A stretch of 5,424 bases of DNA from an uncultured Bryobacteraceae bacterium (GTDB lineage Bacteria; Acidobacteriota; Terriglobia; Bryobacterales; Bryobacteraceae), in the NCBI GenBank assembly GCA_937921835.1, contig CAKZVG010000115.1:1-5424 (forward strand), in the 5' to 3' direction. Below the pieces are notes generated by a model. That model had not been told where the DNA came from, made no database searches, and saw only the letters and a program-made list of their open reading frames with translations. A program made the translations under genes and the position numbers. The stretch's first letter is position 1, and every line of letters begins with the position of its first letter. Below are positions 1 through 5,423 of this stretch, one piece after another.

Positions 1-309
1 CAGGCCCTTCTGCACGATGCCGTCCTCGGCGTAGGCGCCCGAGGCCATCTCGTCCTTGGTCTCCGGGATGCCGAACAGGATTACGCCGCCGATGCCGAGC
101 GAGCGCACCTCGGCGCACTCCTTGACGATTTCGTCCACCGACATCTGGTAGTTGCCGGGCATGGCGCCGATCTCGCGCCGCACGCCCTCGCCTGGACAAG
201 CGAACAGCGGCAGGACGAAGTCGCCGGGGTCGAGCGACGTTTCGCGCACCAGCGAGCGCAGGGATTCGCTGCGGCGCAGGCGCCGCGGACGATGCACGGG
301 AAAGGCCAT
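1..309 (-). CDS. hemB: Porphobilinogen synthase (delta-aminolevulinic acid dehydratase), N-terminal part
   Basis: Cytosolic enzyme of tetrapyrrole synthesis that condenses two 5-aminolevulinate molecules into porphobilinogen. Only the first 103 codons are in the window; family members are usually about 320-340 residues, so roughly two thirds lie beyond base 1. The start MAFPVHRPRRLRR matches the conserved HemB N-terminus, followed by LVRET (about 22-26), LPLFACPGEG (about 34-43), the AMPGNYQMS segment (about 50-58) and LGIGGVILFGIPETKDE (about 72-88), all in family order. The metal-site Cys or Asp residues and the Schiff-base lysines are outside the window, so the Zn versus Mg type cannot be told. 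The ATG at 309 is the only plausible start, because the upstream DUF420 stop codon lies in the same frame 24 bases earlier. The Shine-Dalgarno is weak, which suggests coupling to DUF420. It is the last visible gene of the operon starting near 2560. Confidence 0.95.
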   Translation of the reverse strand, partial: MAFPVHRPRRLRRSESLRSLVRETSLDPGDFVLPLFACPGEGVRREIGAMPGNYQMSVDEIVKECAEVRSLGIGGVILFGIPETKDEMASGAYAEDGIVQKGL

Positions 310-333
310 ATCCGGATTGTAGCCGCCGCCGGG

Positions 334-756
334 CTACAGGTGATACAGCATCAGGTACACGATGACGCCGGTCACGCTGACGTAGATCCACAGCGGCATG
401 GTCCAGCGGGCCAGGCGGCGGTGCGCCTCCCAGCGCTGGAGCAGCGCCCGCCGCAGGGTGACGATGGCCATGGGCGCCACCGCCGCCGCCAGCATCGTAT
501 GCGAGATGAGGATGGTGAAGTACACGGCGCGCACAGGTCCGGTCTTCTGAAACCGCACCGAGCCGGCGTGGTAGTGGTAGACGAGGTAACTGATCAGAAA
601 CAGCACCGACACGCTGAAGGCGGCCAGCATCGCCCGGCGGTGCGCCTCGCGCCGCCCCCGCCGGATCAGCCGCCAGCCAAGGATCAGCAAGGTGGCGGCG
701 GTGGTGTTGAGAATGGCGTTGAGGGTAGGGAGGTCGCGCGGTTCCACCGTGGCCAC
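334..756 (-). CDS. DUF420 family integral membrane protein (CtaM-like)
   Basis: A 140-residue protein with four predicted membrane helices at about 13-30, 43-61, 77-100 and 120-138. Family hallmarks are the DLPTLNAILN start, HRRAM at 39-43, LISYLVYHYHAG at 54-65, the helix with H86, and the ending MPLWIYVSVTGVIVYLMLY. Histidines 39, 61, 63, 86 and 112 sit at or near helix ends and could bind metal or heme (inference). The family includes staphylococcal CtaM, needed for cytochrome aa3 oxidase activity, so a role in terminal oxidase assembly is likely. The adjacent hemB fits this. The GTG start directly follows the TAG stop of the SGNH gene (TAGGTG). An alternative GTG at 747 has a better placed AGGTGG ribosome site and would shorten the protein by three residues; both starts keep the whole domain. 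The family assignment is firm; the molecular role is inferred. Confidence 0.88.
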   Translation of the reverse strand: MATVEPRDLPTLNAILNTTAATLLILGWRLIRRGRREAHRRAMLAAFSVSVLFLISYLVYHYHAGSVRFQKTGPVRAVYFTILISHTMLAAAVAPMAIVTLRRALLQRWEAHRRLARWTMPLWIYVSVTGVIVYLMLYHL

Positions 757-1437
757 CTACCTGCCCAGGGCCTTCAGAATCGCCGCCGCGACCGGTTCGG
801 CCAGCTTCACCGAACCCGCCTCGGTGAAGTGCACGTTCGCGGGCCGCTGGATTTCACCCAGACGCGGCAGCGCGAACCCGTACAGGTCGTTGATGGCCAC
901 GCCGTTTTCGCGCATGACGGCGGCGGCCACGGCGTTGTAGCGGGGCACGTCCTCCGGCCGGCGCGGCGGGCTCAGCTTGCCTTCGGGCACGGGCGTGGTG
1001 CTGGCCCAGATCAGCTTCGCGCCGGTCTCTTTCAGCCGCGCCACCAGCTTGCGGAGGTTCTTTTCGTAGTCCCCGATCGCGACCTGGTGCAAGCCGTTCT
1101 CCATCAGCCGCAGGTCGTGGAGTCCCCAGTTGAAGTGGATGACGTCCCACTTGCCGTCCGCCAGCCACTTGTCGATTTCCTCGAGCCCGCGGGTGGTCGG
1201 CCCGCCATTGGTGGGGATGCGGTGCAGGTTCGCTTTGCCGGCCAGCAGCGTGCGCACCGGATAGGTGTAGCCGATGGAAATGGAGTCGCCGATGAGCAGG
1301 ACGCGCGGCAGCGCGGGATCGTCGGTGACGGGCGCCAGCGCCGGGTTGCCGGGCGTGAGCTGATAGTCCTGCGCGGACAAGGCCGGGACGAGCGCGGCCA
1401 CGCCCAGCAGCCAGCGGCGGCGGGAATGCCGGAACAT
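757..1437 (-). CDS. Exported SGNH/GDSL-family hydrolase (probable carbohydrate esterase)
   Basis: A 226-residue protein with a cleavable signal peptide: SRRRWLLG at 5-12 (a twin-arginine-like motif with Trp in place of Phe), a hydrophobic stretch, and probable cleavage after ALSA at about residue 22. Block I is [12 protein letters not shown] (46-57) with Ser52 as nucleophile. NGG at 78-80 is probably the block II glycine. The block III equivalent is FNWGLHDL (102-109) with Asn103. NVHFTEAG (201-208) carries the block V His203. The Asp normally found two or three residues before that His is absent (Ala200, Asn201). Related exported SGNH proteins remove acyl groups from polysaccharides or sialate, but the substrate here cannot be read from sequence. 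The ATG at 1437 is 4 bases after the oxidoreductase stop, with AGAAGG 9 bases upstream. DUF420 follows with no spacer. The hydrolase call is strong; Tat versus Sec export and substrate are uncertain. Confidence 0.88.
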   Translation of the reverse strand: MFRHSRRRWLLGVAALVPALSAQDYQLTPGNPALAPVTDDPALPRVLLIGDSISIGYTYPVRTLLAGKANLHRIPTNGGPTTRGLEEIDKWLADGKWDVIHFNWGLHDLRLMENGLHQVAIGDYEKNLRKLVARLKETGAKLIWASTTPVPEGKLSPPRRPEDVPRYNAVAAAVMRENGVAINDLYGFALPRLGEIQRPANVHFTEAGSVKLAEPVAAAILKALGR

Positions 1438-1441
1438 GCGG

Positions 1442-2560
1442 CTAGGCCTTCTGCACCTGCGCCCAGGTGACCTCGCGGCCCTTGACGCAAGCCTCCAGCG
1501 CCATCACCGCCACCAGGGTGCTTTCGGCGGCATGGAAAGCGGCGTTCTCGATCTTGCCGGTGCGGGCGCCCTCGATGAATTCGCGCACCGCGTCCTCGGT
1601 GATGTCGTGCTTGGTGACGGCGGTTTCAGGCTGGCCCTTCTCGCGCCAGATGGTGTAGCCGCGGCGCGAAACGTTCACCGCGCCCTTCTCGCACATGAAG
1701 GTCTCCGAGATGTCCTGGAAGCCGGGCGTGCGGAACTGGTTGGCGCTGTAACTGAAGGTCATGCCGTCCGGGTACTGGAAGGTGCACGCCACGTTGTCGA
1801 AGATGTCGCCGTAGTTGCGGATCTGGCGGCTGCCGTAGCCGGTGACGCGCACTGGGTGCGTGCCCGTGTACCAGCCGACGACGTCGATGTTGTGGCAGTC
1901 CTGCTCGACCAGAATGTCGCCCGAAAGCTCGCGGTAGAAGAACCAGTTGCGGATCTTTTCCTCGGCCGGCGGATGGCCCGTCTTGATCGGCGGGCCGCCG
2001 CCCAGCCAAGCGGCGCGCACCATCTTGATGGCCCCGATCTCGCCCGACTTCACTACTTCATAGGCCCGCCGGTAGTCCTTGCCGTAGCGCTGCTGGTAAT
2101 CCACCGTGATGCGCTTGGTCTTGTCGGCGCGCTTGGCCGCCGCGATCACGCGGTGGCAGCCCGCGGCGTTCACCCCCGCCGGCTTCTCCATGAAGATGTG
2201 CTTGCGCGCCGCGACGGCGGCCTCAAAATGTTCCGGGTGCAGGTAGGCGGGGGTGGCGATCAGAACGGCGTCCACATCCGTGGCGAGCAGGTCCTTATGG
2301 CTCTTGAAGGGCCTGGCGCCCGAGTATTTCTGCCCGGCGGCCTCCAGCTTGTCGTCGTAGATGTCGCAAATGGCCGTAACCTTCGCGAATTCGTTCTTGA
2401 CGAACAGGCCGCTCACATACATGCCGCGGTTGCCGCAGCCGATCAGGCCCACCGACAGCGCCGAATTCGCCTGCGATCCGCGCGCCGTCTCCGGCTTCAC
2501 GAACAGCAAGCCCAGTCCGGCCGCGCCTCCAGCCTTCACGAAATCCCGGCGGTTCTCCAT
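1442..2560 (-). CDS. Tat-exported Gfo/Idh/MocA-family oxidoreductase
   Basis: A 372-residue NAD(P)-dependent sugar-type oxidoreductase. The start at 2560 is chosen because it puts NRRDFVK (residues 3-9), a near-consensus twin-arginine signal, at the N-terminus with GGAGGA five bases upstream. A longer reading to 2611 lacks such support. The N-terminal Rossmann fold has GLIGCGNRG (38-46) and an acidic end of beta 2 at CDIYDD (65-70). The family motif EKPAG is at 125-129, with Lys126 the expected catalytic or substrate-binding residue. The C-terminal substrate domain has [15 protein letters not shown] (216-230), where Glu219 and His223 occupy the usual Asp/His positions. Tat export of a folded protein with tightly bound cofactor is known for glucose-fructose oxidoreductase. 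Many members in Acidobacteriota and Planctomycetota carry such signals. The substrate is unknown, probably a sugar or inositol derivative. It is the first gene of the operon and is followed 4 bases later by the SGNH hydrolase. Confidence 0.92.
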   Translation of the reverse strand: MENRRDFVKAGGAAGLGLLFVKPETARGSQANSALSVGLIGCGNRGMYVSGLFVKNEFAKVTAICDIYDDKLEAAGQKYSGARPFKSHKDLLATDVDAVLIATPAYLHPEHFEAAVAARKHIFMEKPAGVNAAGCHRVIAAAKRADKTKRITVDYQQRYGKDYRRAYEVVKSGEIGAIKMVRAAWLGGGPPIKTGHPPAEEKIRNWFFYRELSGDILVEQDCHNIDVVGWYTGTHPVRVTGYGSRQIRNYGDIFDNVACTFQYPDGMTFSYSANQFRTPGFQDISETFMCEKGAVNVSRRGYTIWREKGQPETAVTKHDITEDAVREFIEGARTGKIENAAFHAAESTLVAVMALEACVKGREVTWAQVQKA

Positions 2561-2565
2561 CAAAG

Positions 2566-2571
2566 TCCTCC
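2566..2571 (-). promoter_or_regulatory. Strong ribosome binding site for the Gfo/Idh/MocA gene
   Basis: GGAGGA on the minus strand, five bases before the ATG at 2560. It decides the start: the longer in-frame reading from 2611 would put this site inside the coding sequence and the Tat motif 19 residues in. Confidence 0.8.
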
Positions 2572-2612
2572 AAAGGATATCCGGACCCGCGATCCTCGCC
2601 GGTCCGACCATA

Positions 2613-2618
2613 ATTATA
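2613..2618 (-). promoter_or_regulatory. Probable -10 element of the operon promoter
   Basis: A perfect TATAAT on the minus strand in a small AT-rich island within GC-rich surroundings. It would start transcription near 2606 and give a leader of about 45 bases before the ATG at 2560. No convincing TTGACA lies 16-18 bases upstream; the -35 region overlaps the start of the divergent dehydrogenase gene. The call rests on the -10 match and its position. Confidence 0.5.
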
Positions 2619-2620
2619 CT
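2615..2620 (+). promoter_or_regulatory. Possible -10 element for the divergent dehydrogenase gene
   Basis: TATACT on the plus strand (five of six matches to TATAAT), overlapping the minus-strand -10. Transcription would begin around 2626, leaving only about 12 bases before the ATG at 2638, so the leader would be very short. No recognisable -35 is present. Weak support. Confidence 0.3.
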
Positions 2621-2637
2621 TGGTGTGGCGGAATCCC

Positions 2638-3660
2638 ATGCGCGCGCTGGTTCTCGACTACTCCACGAAGAGGCTTGAGGTGCGCGACGTCGCCGCTCCG
2701 GCGCCCCCCGCGGCCGGCCAGGTGCTGTTGCGCGTGGCCGAAACCGGCGTCTGCGGAACGGACCGCGAACTGGCGCGGTTCCGTTTCGGCTATCCGCCTC
2801 CGGATGCCGATTACCTGGTGCTGGGACACGAGGCGCTGGCGCAAGTGGTGGAGACGGGCAGCGGGGTGACGGGCGTCGCGGCGGGCGACTGGGTGGTGCC
2901 CACCGTGCGCCGCGCCTGCTCGCCGCCCTGCCGTTTGTGCGCGCGCGGACGCCGGGACCTGTGCGTGAGCGGCAACTGCCGCGAGCGCGGCATTTTCGGC
3001 GCGCACGGCTATTTCGCGCCCTACGCGGTGGACGAGGCCGCCGACCTCGCGCCGGTCCCCGCCTCGCTGGCGGAGGTGGCCGTCCTGCTGGAGCCGTTGA
3101 GCGTGGCGGAGAAGGCCGTGCGGACCGCTCTCCGGCTGCACCCCGCCGAGCCAGGCTCGGCCGTGGTGTTCGGCGCCGGCGCGGTCGGCCTGCTGGCGGC
3201 GCTGGTGCTGCAACTTCGCGGCCTCGAGGTGTCGGTGTGCTCGCTGGAAGCGGAGGATCACCCGCGCGCCGGGCTGGTTCGCCGGGCCGGGATGGCCTAT
3301 CGCGCTCTGCCCGCCACGCCTTCCCGGGCCGATCTCGTCATCGAAGCGGCGGGCGCACCGCAAGCCGCGCTGGCGGCGGTCCACGCGCTCCACCCGCTGG
3401 GGGTCTGCGTCATCCTCGGAGCCATGCAAATGCCTGCGGGACTGGATCTGTCGGAGTTGATCACCGGCAACCGCGCCATCGCGGGCAGCGTGAATGCCGC
3501 CCCGGAGGACTTCTCAAGCGGCGTGCGCGACCTGGCGCGCATACCCCGGACGGTGCTGGCCGGGATGATGCGGCGCGTGCGCTTCGAGGATGCGCCGGGC
3601 AGCATCCTGGGGCCGCCGGGCGCGGCCGTCAAGCTGGTTCACGCCGCGGACGGCTGGTAA
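2638..3660 (+). CDS. Zinc-dependent medium-chain dehydrogenase, glucose 1-dehydrogenase type
   Basis: A 340-residue cytosolic MDR enzyme that probably oxidises an aldose such as glucose to its lactone with NAD(P)+. Catalytic-zinc motifs are GVCGTDRE (37-44, Cys39), VLGHE (61-65, His64 and Glu65) and LLEPLSVAEKA (150-160, Glu152). The last is a signature of the glucose dehydrogenase branch, as are VPTVRR (87-92) and ERGIFGAHGYF (116-126). The structural-zinc lobe has Cys94, Cys98, Cys101 and Cys109, giving an unusual C-x3-C-x2-C-x7-C spacing. The Rossmann motif is GAGAVG (179-184). The residues after beta 2 (SLEAED, 202-207) do not clearly favour NAD or NADP. The ATG at 2638 aligns with the usual MKA-type start and has GGCGGA five bases upstream; the upstream TTG at 2620 has no ribosome site. 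It is divergent from the sugar operon and its stop lies 9 bases from the convergent TPR gene. Substrate uncertain. Confidence 0.88.
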   Translation: MRALVLDYSTKRLEVRDVAAPAPPAAGQVLLRVAETGVCGTDRELARFRFGYPPPDADYLVLGHEALAQVVETGSGVTGVAAGDWVVPTVRRACSPPCRLCARGRRDLCVSGNCRERGIFGAHGYFAPYAVDEAADLAPVPASLAEVAVLLEPLSVAEKAVRTALRLHPAEPGSAVVFGAGAVGLLAALVLQLRGLEVSVCSLEAEDHPRAGLVRRAGMAYRALPATPSRADLVIEAAGAPQAALAAVHALHPLGVCVILGAMQMPAGLDLSELITGNRAIAGSVNAAPEDFSSGVRDLARIPRTVLAGMMRRVRFEDAPGSILGPPGAAVKLVHAADGW

Positions 3661-3669
3661 GGCGCCGGA

Positions 3670-4872
3670 TTACGGCTGTTGGCCGGTGGGACGCTGTTCG
3701 AGCATCTCCTTGAGCTGGCGCCAGGCGCGTTCCTGGTAATCGTGCTTCAGCTTGGGGAGCGGGTCGTCGGGTGAGTCGACGGCGCGCGGCTTGACGCGCT
3801 TGCGGCACTGGTCGAACATGTAGGCCGCGTCCGGATCCTCGGGGTTCAGCCGGGCGGCGGTCTCGAAACTGGCGGCGCAGCCTTCGAAGTCGCTCCCTTT
3901 CCACAGCACCCAGCCGAGGTTGAAGTGGTAATCGGGGTCGGCGGAGTCGCCCTCGATGGCCCGGCGGAAATTGCGGGCCGCTTCCGGATCGCCCAGCCGG
4001 GCCCGGGCGGCGCCGAGGTTGTTGAACACCTCGTTTAGGGGCACTTCCGCGGCGACGGAAGCAAACGCCGCCCGCGCGCCCGCGAAGTCCGCCGCGTGGT
4101 AGCGGCACAGCCCTTCGAGGAAGCGCGCCTCGCGCGCGTTCGAGGCCGCCGCCTGGACGCCTTTGAACCATTCCGCCGCCACCGCCCAATTCTGCCGGTC
4201 CATGTGCAGCCGGCCGAGCTGAAAGCGCGGCTGCGAAAAGCTCTCGTCCAGGCGGGCGGCCTGCGTCAGGAAGCGGTGCTTCTGTTCGAAAGCGCCCGCC
4301 ATGATGCCGCGGACGTAGTTCTCGATGGCGTCCAGACGCACCAGGCGCCAGCGCCGCTTGAATTCGGCTTCCCCGGCGCCGCCCTCCGGCCGGAGAAACT
4401 TGAGCACGTCCCAGGCCAGGTTCGCCTGGAGCGCCGCCAGTTCCGTCAGCTTTCCCGCGTGGCGGAACTCCCCGCTTTGGCGCAAGCGCTTGATGTCGAT
4501 GACCCGCCCGCTGATTTCCACCCCGGGCGGCTGCGCGCCGCCCTTCGCAGCCGGCAGCGTCCTGAACTGCCCGTAGATCACGTAATCGGCGTCCAGAGCT
4601 TCGGCCACCCGGACCACGCTGGCGCGGGTGAGCACCGCGTCCTCGCGCAGCGAAAGCCGGCGGTAGACTTCCAGCCGGTCCTCCCGGCTGCTGACCACCA
4701 GCCCCTCGCCGGAGAGCGACTCGGACACCACCGCGGCCACACTCTCTCCCGCCCAGGTTAAATTCGGATTATCCGAGAGATTAAAGAAAGGGAGAACCGC
4801 CAGGGTTTCCGCAAATAGGGGACAAGTTATCAGGACAATCAACGCGGCTGACAACGCCGGGAACCGCTGCAT
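3670..4872 (-). CDS. Exported TolB-N/FlgO-like domain and TPR repeat protein
   Basis: A 400-residue protein. Residues 1-21 form a Sec-type signal peptide, with cleavage likely after LFA. Cys17 follows LIT, a poor lipobox, so lipidation is unlikely but possible. Residues 22-160 resemble the TolB N-terminal/FlgO type of alpha/beta domain: TLAVLPFFNLSDNPN (23-37), GESVAAVVSESL (42-53), and ADYVIYGQF (95-103) before a strand-rich section. Residues about 182-347 form around five TPR-like repeats, clearest at 281-314 (VFNNLGAARARLGDPEAARN) and 314-347 (YHFNLGWVLWKGSDFEGCAA). The charged tail (359-400) is probably disordered or helical. This architecture suggests a periplasmic or envelope scaffold; no enzymatic motif is seen. 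The ATG at 4872 has GAGAAGG very close upstream. It lies 44 bases downstream of the small exported protein on the same strand and may share its transcript. Function unknown beyond the domains. Confidence 0.82.
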   Translation of the reverse strand: MQRFPALSAALIVLITCPLFAETLAVLPFFNLSDNPNLTWAGESVAAVVSESLSGEGLVVSSREDRLEVYRRLSLREDAVLTRASVVRVAEALDADYVIYGQFRTLPAAKGGAQPPGVEISGRVIDIKRLRQSGEFRHAGKLTELAALQANLAWDVLKFLRPEGGAGEAEFKRRWRLVRLDAIENYVRGIMAGAFEQKHRFLTQAARLDESFSQPRFQLGRLHMDRQNWAVAAEWFKGVQAAASNAREARFLEGLCRYHAADFAGARAAFASVAAEVPLNEVFNNLGAARARLGDPEAARNFRRAIEGDSADPDYHFNLGWVLWKGSDFEGCAASFETAARLNPEDPDAAYMFDQCRKRVKPRAVDSPDDPLPKLKHDYQERAWRQLKEMLEQRPTGQQP

Positions 4873-4916
4873 CGCCTTCTCAGTCTAGCAGACGGTCCCC
4901 GGCGCCGCCGGAAGCG

Positions 4917-5234
4917 TCAGTTGTCGAACACCAGCCTGGTGCTGGTTCCACCCAGCCGGATCTCCTGGATGCGGAGCTTGCCATCGCCGTTGGCGTAGCG
5001 TACCGAGGTGGAACTGAACTTGGCATCCGCGTTTTCAACCTTCACCGAAGCCTCGACGGTCTGCTTGCCGCGCTTTATGACCACCTTGTTGTCGCTCAGC
5101 TCGAGCTTATACTCGCCTGGCTTCAGTTCGGTGCCGCTCACAACCGAGGGCTGGAACAGCGTGATGCGATGCGACGCGGCGCTCGCGGTTACGAGGGCCA
5201 GCGTGGCAAAACCAAGCAGCAACTTCTTCAGCAT
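4917..5234 (-). CDS. Small exported protein of unknown function
   Basis: A 105-residue protein. The signal peptide is MLKKLLLGFATLALVTASA, with cleavage near residue 19-21, leaving about 85 mature residues with no cysteine. The mature part reads as alternating beta strands: LFQPSVVSGTELKPGEYKLE (26-45), KVVIKRGKQTVEASVKVE (50-67), FSSTSVRY (73-80) and KLRIQEIRLGGTSTRLVF (86-103). The turn G-x-x-L-x-P-G-x-Y (34-42) is typical of small acidobacterial secreted beta proteins that I recall only as hypothetical. A compact beta sandwich or Ig/transthyretin-like fold in the periplasm is inference. The start at 5234 has AAGGAG ten bases upstream. The next gene downstream on the same strand is the TPR protein. 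Real gene with high confidence; no function assigned. Confidence 0.85.
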   Translation of the reverse strand: MLKKLLLGFATLALVTASAASHRITLFQPSVVSGTELKPGEYKLELSDNKVVIKRGKQTVEASVKVENADAKFSSTSVRYANGDGKLRIQEIRLGGTSTRLVFDN

Positions 5235-5244
5235 GTGAATTGGT

Positions 5245-5250
5245 CTCCTT
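5245..5250 (-). promoter_or_regulatory. Ribosome binding site of the small exported protein
   Basis: AAGGAG on the minus strand, ten bases before the ATG at 5234. It is a strong site that supports this start and fits good expression. Confidence 0.7.
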
Positions 5251-5264
5251 GAAGGGTTATCAGG

Positions 5265-5293
5265 ATCGTACCCGAGAATTAATACGGACTGAA
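5265..5293 (-). promoter_or_regulatory. Weak candidate promoter for the small exported protein
   Basis: A -35-like TTCAGT (5293-5288) and a -10-like TACGAT (5270-5265), separated by 17 bases on the minus strand, would start transcription near 5258 and leave a leader of about 24 bases. The matches are three and four of six bases, so this is only a candidate; transcription from further upstream is equally possible. Confidence 0.25.
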
Positions 5294-5306
5294 CGCGAAT
5301 TGGTTC

Positions 5307-5331
5307 CGCGAAAATTCAGTTTTTTTTCGCG
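5307..5331. repeat. Inverted repeat with 8-bp arms and AT-rich loop
   Basis: Perfect arms CGCGAAAA (5307-5314) and TTTTCGCG (5324-5331) around a 9-base loop. It spans the last codons and stop of the right-edge gene and the first bases of the spacer. The T-run is within the arm and loop rather than after the stem, so it is not a classic Rho-independent terminator. It could be an mRNA 3' end structure, a protein binding site, or chance. Confidence 0.4.
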
Positions 5332-5423
5332 AAGCCCGCGATGTATCCATCGACGGCCTCCAGAACGGCGCTCCTGGTGCGGGCGTCGTCCCCGAAGGAA
5401 TTATACCATAGCACCCCCTTCTC
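5316..5423 (-). CDS. C-terminal 35 codons of an unidentified gene
   Basis: An open minus-strand frame enters from the right edge and ends with TGA at 5318-5316. It encodes 35 visible residues, including LWYNSFGDDARTR and the ending AVDGYIAGFAKKN. Codons are GC-rich at third positions, as in the neighbours, and the amphipathic helix-like end with a charged tail looks like a natural C-terminus. Too little is visible to name a family. It lies 81 bases upstream of the small exported protein in the same orientation. Confidence 0.6.
   Translation of the reverse strand, partial: EKGVLWYNSFGDDARTRSAVLEAVDGYIAGFAKKN

Noticed and set aside
292..1470. Long plus-strand open frame of 392 codons
   Set aside because: It runs antisense to the DUF420 and SGNH genes. 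The His-, Arg- and Gln-rich composition is typical of the reverse reading of GC-rich genes, and it has no recognisable domain.
2561..2611. 17-codon N-terminal extension of the Gfo/Idh/MocA gene
   Set aside because: It would place the Tat motif internally and cover the strong GGAGGA site and most of the leader; the start at 2560 is far better.
2620..2637. TTG start six codons upstream for the dehydrogenase
   Set aside because: No ribosome site before it, and the family normally starts at the position of the ATG at 2638.
1436..2869. Plus-strand open frame of 477 codons
   Set aside because: It covers the Gfo/Idh/MocA gene antisense and then the dehydrogenase gene out of frame; it is a shadow without family motifs.
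2614..3429. Minus-strand open frame antisense to the dehydrogenase
   Set aside because: Low-complexity Arg/His/Gln-rich translation and no motif; the plus-strand frame carries all zinc and Rossmann signatures.
3661..3669. Terminator between the convergent dehydrogenase and TPR genes
   Set aside because: The 9-base spacer holds only GGCGCC symmetry and no T-run; no terminator can be supported.
4096..4761. Plus-strand open frame antisense to the TPR gene
   Set aside because: No family signature, and the opposite frame has a signal peptide and TPR pattern.
4764..4776. Palindrome TCGGAT-T-ATCCGA in the start region of the TPR gene
   Set aside because: It lies in coding sequence for the conserved-looking NLSDNPN stretch; one 13-base palindrome without other signal is likely chance.
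4899..4911. CCGGC/GCCGG hairpin between the small exported gene and the TPR gene as a terminator
   Set aside because: Only a 5-bp stem with no following T-run, and such hairpins are common in GC-rich DNA.
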